DNA of 64,000 nucleotides, taken from positions 113,076,432 to 113,140,431 of the forward strand of contig NC_080685.1 in assembly GCF_030445035.2 (NCBI RefSeq), in the 5' to 3' direction. The position numbers were made by a program, and so were the translations under genes. Position 1 is the stretch's first letter; each line of letters opens with the position of its first letter. This stretch comes from Dasypus novemcinctus. Its lineage: Eukaryota > Chordata > Mammalia > Cingulata > Dasypodidae. The notes below the pieces were generated by a model that was not told where the DNA came from, searched no databases, and worked only from the letters and a program-made list of their open reading frames with translations. This document shows positions 1 to 8,822 of the stretch, in pieces.

Positions 1-1749
1 GGGAGGAAGCTGGGGGACCTGCACCAGCTTCTTTAGGAAATTGCTGGCAAAGCCGCAGAGGCTGGTGATTATCCTACTCTTGTGGCATGAGCCTCCCCAG
101 GAGCTATTCTATGGCTGGAATTGGAAGCCCCATTTCCCAAAAATAGGGGAGGAAGATATGGTTGGCTGCTGATTTTGACTACTGATTAGTAAATTTGGCA
201 GGCTATAGTATAACCCTAAGAATGGTTAAAATTGGAAGTTGTCCAAGGCAGAAAGAGACTAGAAGCTGCCATTCTGACTCCTGCACCAGCATGAGGGGAA
301 GCCAGGCTGACCAAAATCACAGTGAGCATAGAGAGCAGTTTCTTTCACCCAGATTGGCTTTCACTCAAATTGGGCTTCAGCCCTGCCTGTGGCAGGGAGG
401 AAACTGGCTGGCCTGGCACCAGCCTATCCAGGTAACTGCAGGTACAATTGACTGGCACAGACTGAATAATCAGAAGTCTACTGAGGTAACTACAGTCATC
501 TTGGACCCGCACTGCATAGACTGCTGCTCATACTTGCATCTCCATCCCTGCCCCAGGCAGGGGAGAAAGGGGCATGAAGCCTCATTAGTCTCTCTAGACA
601 ACTTCAGTCTAGGCCTGCATGACTTGGATTATTCTACACAGCTGTGAATCTGTCCCTACCCCTGGCAAAGGAGAAAGTTGAGAGAAGCTTCATTGATCCC
701 TGGGCAGTGAGGACAACTTGAGCCTCCACAGCTTATAGCACCAACTACATCCTTGGCTCCTCTACAAAACCAGTAAGGGAGAAAGGGCAGGAAGCCCTAA
801 ACTAAAGAGAGGAACTGCACCCAGAATAAATATTCTAGTAAGACAGATACCAAGACAACAACAAAAAATTACAATCCACATCAAGAAACATGAAGATATG
901 GCCCAGTTAAAGGAACAAGATAAGCCTTCAGATGACATAAAGTAGTTGAGACAACTAATCATAGGTGTTCAAACAAATCTCCTTAATTAATTCAATGAGA
1001 TGGCTACAGAGATTAAGGATAATAAGACATTAGATGAGCACAAAGAAGAATTTGAAAGCATATGTAAAAAACAGCAGATCATATGGGAATGAAAGTTTCA
1101 ATAAATGAAATTTAAAAAAACATTGGAATTATAATAGGTTTGAGGAGGCAGAAGAAAGGATTGGTGAGCTGGAATAAATGACCTCTGAAAGTGAACATAC
1201 AAAGGAACAGATGAAGAAAAGAATAGAAAAAAAATTGAACAAGGTCTCAGGGAACTAAATGAGAGCAAAGATGTGCAAACATACATGTCATCAGTGTCCC
1301 AGAAGGAGAAGGGAAGGGAAAAGGGGCAGAAGGAATATTTGAAGAAATAATGGTCAAAAATTTCCCAACCCTATTGAAGGATATCCATAGCCATGTCCAG
1401 GAAGCACAACCTACTCCCATACAAAAAAATCTGAATAGACCAATTCTGAGACACTAATCAAAATATCAAATGCTGAAGACAAAGAGAGAATTCTGTGAGC
1501 AGCAAGAGAAAAGCAATGCATAACATATAAGGGATACCCAATAAGATTAAGTGCTGATTTCTCACCAGAAACCCTGGAGGCAAGAAGACAGTGGTATGAT
1601 ATATTTAAGATGCTACGAGAGAAAAACTTCCAGCCAAGAATCTTATATCTGGCAAGATTGTCTTTCATAAACAAAGGTGAGTTTAGAATATTCACAGATA
1701 AACAGAAACTGAGAGGATTTCTAAGCAAGAGACCAGGTCTTTGTGAAAT
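1..1749 (+). mobile_element. HAL1/L1 ORF1-type retrotransposon, left part
   Basis: Degenerate L1-ORF1-like sequence on the plus strand, cut by the window edge. From about 880 it reads like an L1 ORF1 coiled-coil and RNA-binding region with many stops. The stretch 1,550-1,740 (scored as gctgatttctcaccagaaac and onward) closely resembles 60,010-60,200, inside the second HAL1 copy. No ORF2 follows, which is the definition of half-L1 elements. The copy is interrupted at 1,749 by a provirus and resumes at 11,544 with the expected continuation. No intact reading frame is left. Assignment to HAL1 rather than an ORF1-only fragment of L1 is an inference from the missing ORF2 and from the matching copy. 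Confidence 0.7.
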
Positions 1750-2224
1750 TGTTAATGCGCCGGCCAGCGGGGCAGGGAACGGGGGCTCGTGGTCACGCGG
1801 AGGAGAATGGTGAGACAGGAGACGCGAGGAATGACAGCGAGACAGGGTAAGGATCAAGCTGCAAAGTTTTATTGTGAGAACAAAGCATTTACACTCTTGG
1901 GAAGGGGAGGGGTAGTGGGAGGGATGGTGGTTAGGGATTGGCCATTGCTGTTGCTGGGGGAAGTGGCAGGGTTTAGGGATTGGCTATTGCTGTTGCTGGG
2001 GGAAGTGGCAGGGTTTAGGGATTGGCTGCTGCTGTTGCTGGGGTGGAGGGCAGATTTCAATTTCGCACCTTGCGCCTGCGCGTTACTGTGTTAGCCTGGG
2101 CAGTGGCGGGAACAGAGAACAAAGGAGCAGGGAGGGAGAAGAACCAGGAAATGGGCTCCGCTGTGGCGGCCATGCCATTGGCATCGCTGATCTCAGTACA
2201 CGCCCGCACCAATCATCCCCAACA
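1750..2224 (-). repeat. 3' LTR of the betaretroviral provirus
   Basis: 475-bp LTR beginning TGTTAATGCG and ending CCCCAACA on the plus strand. It matches the LTR at 11,105-11,537. It is 42 bp longer because a GGGATTGGCTATTGCTGTTG-type unit is present three times (about 1,934-2,045) instead of twice. An AATAAA in viral sense lies near 1,870. The viral TATA position reads TGTAAA here, whereas the other LTR has TATAAA. Confidence 0.95.
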
Positions 2225-2238
2225 TCTCCTCCCTTTTT
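2225..2238 (-). other. Polypurine tract of the provirus
   Basis: Directly next to the 3' LTR. In viral sense it reads AAAAAGGGAGGAGA and then the LTR. This is the standard site for plus-strand DNA priming in retroviruses. Its position fixes the inner edge of the LTR at 2,224. Confidence 0.9.
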
Positions 2239-2380
2239 GTTTTATTAAAGGAAGCTAGCTGAGGAAAGCAGAGGCCTCATTTCCCTGATGTAGATGGCTC
2301 TGATATCGATTGCCTTCAAAGGTAAGGAGCGGGTACCTTTCACTGCTCAAGGAGAGGCCTCATGGAGCAGTCCTCAGCCT

Positions 2381-2492
2381 TATGGGTCTTACGGTTGCCC
2401 TCAGCTGAGGGAGGTTTTCTGGGTCTTACGGCTGCCCTCAACCCCTACCGCCCTTATCCCGAGAGTTTTTCTGGGTCTTACGGTTGCCCTCA
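2381..2492 (-). repeat. Three spaced copies of a 20-bp motif in the viral 3' untranslated region
   Basis: GGGTCTTACGGTTGCCCTCA occurs near 2,384, 2,421 (one change) and 2,473. In viral sense the copies read TGAGGGCARCCGTAAGACCC. They lie between env and the 3' LTR, beside the CTE-like element. Function unknown; they could extend a structured RNA region. Confidence 0.75.
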
Positions 2493-2580
2493 ATCTCTCG
2501 AGATTACGCAGGCCAAAGATAGAAGGTTTTGATATAAGCAGTGTCGTACCAGATGCTCGCATACTGGGGGGGGGGGGGCT

Positions 2581-2700
2581 GTGCCTGCTAGGTCGAGGCT
2601 ACGCGCAATCAGCCTTACCCGTCATGGGGAAGCGTGGCAGTAAAAGGCCACGTCCCTGTCTTAGGTTGACTGAAATGCTAGCCAAGTTGCCCGTCACTGA
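2581..2700 (-). promoter_or_regulatory. Candidate constitutive transport element (CTE) of type D retrovirus kind
   Basis: Between env and the 3' LTR, where simian type D retroviruses carry their CTE, which binds the host NXF1/TAP export receptor and takes unspliced RNA out of the nucleus. In viral sense the sequence shows GACGGGCAA (about 2,686-2,697), then ACCTAAGACAGG (about 2,655-2,667), then GACGGGTAA (about 2,615-2,624), then a weaker ACCTAGCAGG (about 2,584-2,593). Two alternating GACGGGYAA and CCTAAGACAGG loop sequences are the hallmark of the known CTE. I compared this from memory of the motif pattern, without folding. The second unit is degraded or divergent. Confidence 0.7.
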
Positions 2701-2789
2701 CTAACCAGCCCAGCGCTTTGTTGGGAAAGCAATCAGGAGCAGAGTGAATCCCCATAAGAATGAGGCGTGCTTCTCAGAGAACAGTCAAG

Positions 2790-4686
2790 TTAATTCTTTA
2801 ACTGTCTCCTGCGGTGCTTTGCCACGCACTCAGCAGCTTGAGGCGGGGGGGCCATATATAGATGGTCAGTTGGCATACCTTGATCAGCAAGGTGGAGCCG
2901 GTGGTAATGCACCTGAATAGGCTTGCCGAGAGCAGAGTCAATCTGGTCCTTAACCAACTGACTGATTCTTTTTATGGCCCAGGGTCCAAAAGATAGTATG
3001 AGGAGTATGGTAATGAGTGGGCCTAGTATGGGGAGAATGTAAGGAAGAATTCCATTAAATCCCCAAGAGTAGTTTCCCTGGGTTTCTCTTTCTTTTTTAC
3101 GTTTTGCTAACCCCTCTCTGACCCGGGCCATATTGTCTCTAATAATGCCAGAGTGATTAACATAAAAGCAACACTCCTCTCCTAGGGCTGCGCAAAGTCC
3201 CCCCTCTTTAAGAAAGAGGAGGTCTAAGCCTCTACGATTCTGGAGGACGACTTCGGATAATGAGTTTAGGGAGTTTTCTAAATGGGAAATGGAGCTTTCG
3301 AGGCGGGTTATGTCTTCATCGACGGCTCGCCTGATAGAGGAAAAAGAAGTTTGTTGTGTAGTGAGAGCTGCAATTCCAGTGCCGACTCCTGCAAGACCTA
3401 GAAGTGAAGCAATTGTAATGGCGGTGATAACTTCTCTCTTCTGTACGTAGGTTGGTAGAAGGTGACGCTGCCAGGAGTCAAAGAATTGGTTATCATTGTG
3501 AAAATAGATGCGGGGGAGTATGATGGCGAGCACGCAGGTTTCTTTGGTATTGTTAAGGGTTTGGACACTAAGGCATGGAGTGAGGCTGGTGGAAGAACAC
3601 AGCCATTTGGTATTATTGGGAGGTATAAGAAATGTTGCCTTTGGCTGAGGAGTGATAGTAATATTGCAAAGGGTACGCATGTATGGGGCAGTAGAACCTT
3701 TAATTTTAGTGACACAAAGTCCGCTTTGAGAAACCGACTGGACTGTCAGGCCAATCTTCGTTCGATTCCAATTACAAGAGGCAGGATTGCTGTTAGTGGA
3801 GGTTTGATTAAGGGGCATTAGTGGCTATGGCCTCATAGTAGGGTGACGCGGAGAAGAAACACAACCAGCAGTTTTGGGTGAGGTTGGGATTGGAGGAGTT
3901 TAGGGTGTCAAACGTAGCATTTAGAAGGGATATAAGTGGGTTTACGGGAGTAGGTGAACGGGGTGGTAGAAGAGAAGAGGGAGAAGAAGAGGTAGATGTT
4001 GTAGTATGAAGGGAGTTAGTGGGAGCAGGAAAGGGATTAAGAACTTGATTGGGACTGACTGGGACTGGGGGTGGTAATGAGAAGACTTGATTTTTCTTAA
4101 TAATGAAAAAGGAACCATAGTCATAATCGGTCATGTAGAGTCGTATTCCCCAGGTACGGCCATGAAGCCATTGAATGTCACTGGGATTTTTTACCTGTAG
4201 AGTGATGTTAGGCCATTGGGGATTGACCAAGGAAAGGTGAGGGTCCCGGTTAGGGGCTCTGGGCCACCCAAATGCTATGGTTTCGCACCCCCAATGGGGA
4301 CAGTAATAGTGTGCAGGATCGTGGCAGGAACGCGAAGAAGAACCTGACGAAGAAGGGCAGATGTAGTAGCCTGATATAAACTTGTTGTAGCGGCCATAAA
4401 CTTAATCTCTGCCCTGATCCCTTCCCCAGCAGGCATGCTTGTTATTATGCCCCCGGCAGTTATATTCTTTGCTAGATTCTGTGCAGGTCCAATGATTAGC
4501 AAGAGCACAGGCGTGTATAGTAAAGGATGGGGGGCCTGGGGTGACATTGTAGGCGAGGATTACTTCTTCCTGCCAGAGGGTTACTGTCCAATTAAAAGGC
4601 TGATGGCTGGGGTTGGTGAGTGCAATGGGGAGTGTGAGGAAAAGAAGGGTGACGGTTTTGAACAAAAGGAGGCTTGGTGAAGTCAT
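2790..4686 (-). pseudogene. env: env: gammaretrovirus-like (type D) envelope glycoprotein, broken
   Basis: Envelope precursor that would be cleaved into surface (SU) and transmembrane (TM) subunits. I chose the ATG at 4,684-4,686 because a hydrophobic signal peptide follows (MTSPSLLLFKTVTLLF). SU has many Cys residues, N-glycosylation sites and a CWLC motif (CXXC type). TM has a QKR pre-cleavage site, a hydrophobic fusion peptide, an immunosuppressive-type segment starting LQNRRGLDLLF, the CX6CC motif (about 3,194 to 3,168) and a membrane anchor. CXXC plus CX6CC predicts covalently linked SU-TM as in gamma and type D envelopes, unlike classical betaretroviral env. Breaks: a TAA at 4,402-4,404 inside SU and a one-base frameshift near 3,808-3,818. 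Membrane fusion role is family knowledge; this copy looks inactive. Confidence 0.92.
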
Positions 4687-4835
4687 TATGGGAGGAAGAT
4701 AAGGAGTAAAGCATAAAAGAGGATAATGAACAGAAAGGCGATGGAGAGTAGAATTCGTTGGCCGAGGTTCCAATCTTCTGGGGCGGTAGCGGCTAGACAG
4801 ATGGCGGAAAATATTGTCAAGAAGGCAAAGGTTAT
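4686..4835 (-). pseudogene. Small hydrophobic frame x2 directly before env, start codon lost
   Basis: A 49-codon open stretch with the pattern hydrophobic segment, APEDWNLGQR, hydrophobic segment. Its TAA stop overlaps the env ATG as TAATG (4,684-4,688). It has no ATG: the first codon that could match is ATA (4,835-4,833), and a TAA lies three codons upstream. It resembles the 56-codon frame at 4,937-5,107 in sequence and layout, so the two look like a tandem duplication. I know no betaretroviral gene at this place. It may be an extra accessory frame or a non-coding duplication; only the shared hydrophobic pattern supports coding. Confidence 0.5.
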
Positions 4836-4936
4836 GAGGTATTAAAGGCTGTGGGGGAAGTGAGAAGATCATTTAGAGGGTAGGGTTGAGAATGGTATGT
4901 TTAAGACAGAAGTGTTGTGGTTTGTAGGAGACTGCT

Positions 4937-5107
4937 TTATAAATGAAGGAGAATGAGGGCAGTAAATATAGTAACGATAGATAGGAAGATGACCGTGAGG
5001 AGGAGTCTTTGTTTAAGGTTCCAATCGTCTGGAGCAACAGTGGCTAAGCCGATAGCGAGGGGTGTTGCTAAATAGACAATGGCTGCAAAGAAAAGATAGG
5101 GAATCAT
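4937..5107 (-). CDS. Small double-hydrophobic protein x1 between pol and env, intact
   Basis: ATG at 5,105-5,107, TAA at 4,937-4,939, 56 codons. Residues about 3-22 are hydrophobic, then a polar hinge APDDWNLKQR (residues 25-34), then a second hydrophobic segment to the end. This suggests a tiny two-pass membrane protein. It lies about 225 bases after the integrase stop, downstream of a good splice acceptor, so a spliced env-type RNA would carry it as the first frame of useful size. It is uninterrupted although gag, pol and env are broken, but its short length makes that weak evidence. The neighbouring x2 frame is a diverged duplicate. I do not recognise a family. Alternative: chance open frame in a leader. 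Confidence 0.45.
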   Translation of the reverse strand: MIPYLFFAAIVYLATPLAIGLATVAPDDWNLKQRLLLTVIFLSIVTIFTALILLHL

Positions 5108-5305
5108 TGGGAGGGCGGATACTTAAGGTAGAAGCATTACCGGGAGGCCAGGAGAGGCAGAGGCGTTGTTTGGAGCCGCTCGGTTGAGATGAAGTGTCTT
5201 CACTAGGCGGAGTTGGAAAGGCTGAGTCACTTTTAGTTGAGATATGGTGTCTTCTTGGTGTTGGTTGTCATGGTGATAGGGGCCTCTTCTGGACTATTGG
5301 ACGAG

Positions 5306-5322
5306 CTGTAAAAGAAAAGAGG
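5306..5322 (-). promoter_or_regulatory. Candidate splice acceptor for subgenomic (env) RNA
   Basis: In viral sense CCCTCTTTTCTTTTACAG, a long pyrimidine run ending in ACAG, placed just after the end of the integrase frame and upstream of x1, x2 and env. Together with the GTAAAA donor near 10,930 it would give a standard spliced env message. No transcript data were available. Confidence 0.55.
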
Positions 5323-5331
5323 GAGTTTTTC

Positions 5332-8010
5332 TCAGGGGGAAATTATCCCCCTGGAAGGGTTAGTTTGTGGTTGAAGGAGTGAGGGATTGACATGTTTTAT
5401 CAATCTTTCTGGTAGCCAGCGAGGGCCATTTCCTTGTTGGTCATATATGCAGGCAGAGCCTCGTCCCCAGATGATTACGGGGTCAGGCCCATTCCATTGC
5501 ACTGTTAGAGGGTCGCGCCACATAACAATAGCTTGTTGCGTTTGTGTGGCAGGATGCCAGTGCCTGTGGCTGCAGATTGCCCATTCATATCCAGGGTAAG
5601 GAAATTGAGAACAAAGAGAGCATGATGTAGAAGGTCTCGTGGTCGCTGTTTAGAAAGACCAAGAGAACTTTCAGCTAAGCGACTTAAAGTGTTTTTTAGG
5701 GTGCGGCGGGCACGTTCTATGATGCCTTGGCCCTGAGGGTTATACGGTATACCTGTGACATGATTGATTTGTAGTTGCCAGCAAAAGGCTTGAAAGTTTT
5801 TTCCAGTATATCCAGGACCATTATCTGTTTTGATAACTTTGGGTTGGCCCAGAATAGAAAAGCAATGCAGCAGATGGGATATAACATGCTTTGAGGCTTC
5901 TCCCGACTGTAAGCTGGCTAGGATGAAGCCGCTGTAAGTGTCAATACAGACATGGATGTACGTAAGTTGTCCAAAGCTAGCTAAGTGAGTTACATCCATT
6001 TGCCAGATTTCATCTGGGACAAGCCCTCTGGGGTTGACTCCCAGATGTGGGACTGGCAGCTGAGTTACGCAATTGCGGCAAGCTTTGACTATTTCTCTAG
6101 CTTGTTCTCTGGTAATGTTGAACTTTTGGTGGAGCGCGTTTGCGTTTAAATGATGCTGCGCATGAGCTTGCGTGGCTGAGGTTAGGGGGTTTGAAAGGGC
6201 AAGGCATGCTAATCGGGTGGCAGCATCTGCTAACGCATTGCCCTTAACCAGGGGACCGGGCAAATCTTGATGGGCGCGGAGATGCCCTATAAAAAAAGGG
6301 TGCTGCCATTTAAGGATGGCTTTCTGGACCTTTGAAAATAGTGGAACTGCATTACTGGATGGCTTAATAAAGGCAGTTGTTTCTAGCAGGGAAATGGATT
6401 GAGCTATGTATGCACTATCAGTATACAGTATACAGTAACTGTATACAGTATATCAGTATACAGTTAAAGGGTTGATTTTGGAGGTGGGAAAAAACTTGTA
6501 GAACTGCATAGAGTTCGACAAGTTGGGCTGAAGTATAAGGGGAAGGTATAGAGAAAACTTGATTTTGGATGACATAGGCGGCGGTTCCGTTTGTGGAGCC
6601 GTCCGTGAAGACTAAAAGTGCTGAGTCAATGGGTTTTTGTTTTGTAACCTTTGGAAAAGTGAATGGGTGGGCTTTAGCGAACTGAATTAATGGGTTAGGT
6701 GGATAATGATTATCAATATTATTTGCAAAAGAAGAGCACGCAATAGCCCAATCGTCATCAGTTTGGAAAAGCCAATTAATTTGTTCTCGTGTATATGGGA
6801 CAATAAGGGAATCTGGATCCTTGTCAAAGAGCTGGCGGCTAGTTTGTCGGCCTTTGGTGATAAGGGTGGCTGTAAGAGAGATGTAAGATGAAAGTACCCG
6901 AGGGGGGGTAGCAGGGAGGTGAACCCAGAGTAAAGGACGACCCTGCCAGTCTTGTTAGCTGAGATAAGATTGCCAGAAGACACCTGTTGGAGTATGAGCT
7001 GTAGCCAGAACTATAAAAGTTAAAGGGTGGCCGTAGTCTATTTGATAGCAAGTTTGGGCTTGAATAGCCTGATTTACAGTCTTAAGCGCTTGTACTGCCT
7101 CTATAGTTAAGCTCCTACGAGAGGAGGGGTTAGTGTCACCTTTTAGAATTTCGTTAAGTGGGAGGAGTACTTCTGTGGGTATTTTAAGGTAGAGACGGAG
7201 CCATTGAATATCCCCTAAGAGTTTTTGAAAGTCATGCAGCATTAGCAAATGAGAGGTTTGCAACTTAATGCAGGGAGTAAGGACTCACTGATCCCAGAGT
7301 TCAAAACCAAGGTAAGAGAAAGGATTGGAGGTTTGTATTTTATCAGGGGCTATTAGAAGACCCTTTGCTGTCAAGTGTTTGAGAAGGCTTTGATAGCAGG
7401 AATGGAGTTCAGTTATGCACGATCCTGCTAGCAGGATGTCATCCATGTAGTGAAGGATATAAATTTGTGGCCAAGCCTGTCTAATTGGATTAATTGCAGT
7501 AGCAACAAACTTTTGACACAAGGTGGGGCTATTCGCCATGCCCTGAGGTAAGACCTTCCATTGAAATCGGGGCATGGGAACTTAGAAATTAATTTGAGGA
7601 ACACTGAAGGCGAAATGCTGCCTGTCTTCAGGATGAAGAGGTATGGAGAAAAAGCAATCTTTTAAATCTATAACTGTCTTGTGGAAACTGGAAGGGATCG
7701 CAACTGGTGAGGGGAGGCCGGGTTGTAAGGCCCCCATAGGGATCACTGCCTTGTTAATGGCCCGCAAATCTTGTAACAGTCTCCATTTGCCCGATTTCTT
7801 TTTTATAACAAAAATGGGGGTATTCCAGGGCGACTGGGTAGGCTCGATGTGCCCAGCAGCAAGCTGCTCCTGTACTAACTCTATGGCTGCTAGGGTTTTA
7901 TCTAAAGTTAGAGGCCATTGATCAACCCACACTGGCTGTGTAGTATTCCAAGAGATCTTATCCGCATGGGGTACAGGGATGTCAATGGCCGTTATGTTAA
8001 ATCCTGGGGA
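5332..8010 (-). pseudogene. pol: pol: reverse transcriptase, RNase H, integrase, broken
   Basis: Domains in viral order. RT fingers and palm start near 7,932 with a DLKDCFF motif near 7,655; the catalytic YMDD is at 7,438-7,449. The connection domain covers 7,263-6,958. RNase H has the TDGS Asp near 6,605 and YTDSAY near 6,420. Integrase has an HHCC zinc site (H38, H45, C62, C65 counted from 6,263) and a D90, D147, E183 triad with exact D,D(35)E spacing. The integrase C-terminal WGRGSACIY-type domain ends at the stop at 5,332. pol is in the -1 frame relative to pro. Breaks: stops at 7,582, 7,285 and 6,955, a frameshift caused by the GTATAC-rich insert at 6,420-6,466, and another frameshift near 5,550. 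Motifs place it with betaretroviral pol. Confidence 0.95.
6420..6466. repeat. GTATACAGT micro-repeat/palindrome inside RNase H
   Basis: Four close copies of the self-complementary CTGTATACAG core in about 47 bases, splitting the RNase H region just before its YTDSAY motif. Upstream RNase H is in the frame of position 6,612 and downstream coding is one frame off, so this expansion accounts for the frameshift. Confidence 0.75.
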
Positions 8011-8822
8011 AATCCAAGCCCTGCTCTGTCTATTTTGGGTTTTACTGAAATAGGTTGTGAGATACCTTGGTTATGTTTACCCAAACCTTTTCCGGGGATG
8101 AAATCCATATTAAGCATCTGGGCAGTGACAGCACTACTGGGACTGCACATGAAGACTTTCATTTGTGCAAGGATGTCCCGACCCCACAGATTGACTGGGA
8201 GGTTAGGAAGAACGAATGGAATTACCGTGCCTTTGTTTCCCTCGCCATCTGCCCAGCTAAGTGTTTGTGAGCTTTGGAGAGGGTTGGAGCTCTCCCCTAT
8301 TCCTTGTAAATGGGTGGCGGCAGCCGTAAGAGGCCAAGATTTAGGCCAGTGATATGAGGAGATGACTGTGGCGTCAGCTCCGGTGTCTAAAATGCCCTCA
8401 AAAGGTTTGCCATTTAATTTTAATTTTAGGGTGGGCCGATTATGAGTTATGGCTTGGGCCCAGAAGACATCAGAGGAGCCAGGGTTTTCAGTGGTACGCT
8501 GCAGCCTTTTGAAATTTGAGTTAAGTTGATGCAAGGGGAGAACAACAAGCTGCGCTATTCGTGTGCCGGCAGGGATGGGAATTATGTTGTGTGAGGTTGT
8601 TGTGATTATCTTGACTTCGCCTTTAAAATCATTGTCTAGTACTCCTGGGAGGACTTGGACCCCCTTTAAGGAAGTGCTGGCCCTGCCCAGGATGAGGCCA
8701 AAAGTGTTTGGGGGCAACGGCCCATATACTCCTGTTGGAATGAAGAGGGGGCTGGATTCTGGGGTTAATACTGACTCGGAGGCGGCACAGAGGTCCAATC
8801 CTGCGCTTCCTGCTGTTGCCCT
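7992..8822 (-). CDS. pro: pro: dUTPase, aspartic protease and G-patch, open
   Basis: Open for 277 codons after a TAG at 8,823-8,825, with no ATG needed because pro is made by -1 frameshifting from gag in betaretroviruses. The N-terminal part is dUTPase: a [13 protein letters not shown] motif, then [13 protein letters not shown], then a [11 protein letters not shown] motif (the usual Tyr is Phe here). The retroviral protease follows, with active-site [11 protein letters not shown] near 8,390 and the flap and WGRDIL region. The C-terminal [15 protein letters not shown] is the G-patch typical of betaretroviral protease. It is the only large frame of this provirus without a stop. It overlaps the gag end by about 58 bases and pol slightly. 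dUTPase lowers dUTP during reverse transcription; the protease processes Gag-Pol. Confidence 0.93.
   Translation of the reverse strand, partial: RATAGSAGLDLCAASESVLTPESSPLFIPTGVYGPLPPNTFGLILGRASTSLKGVQVLPGVLDNDFKGEVKIITTTSHNIIPIPAGTRIAQLVVLPLHQLNSNFKRLQRTTENPGSSDVFWAQAITHNRPTLKLKLNGKPFEGILDTGADATVISSYHWPKSWPLTAAATHLQGIGESSNPLQSSQTLSWADGEGNKGTVIPFVLPNLPVNLWGRDILAQMKVFMCSPSSAVTAQMLNMDFIPGKGLGKHNQGISQPISVKPKIDRAGLGFPQDLT

Noticed and set aside
2022..2258. Gene in the LTR (plus-strand frames at 1,789-2,258 and 11,144-11,607)
   Set aside because: The same frames occur in both LTRs only because the LTRs are duplicates; no coding signature.
4402..4872. env start at 4,872
   Set aside because: The upstream extension has no signal peptide and overlaps the x2 frame; the ATG at 4,684-4,686 is followed at once by a signal peptide.
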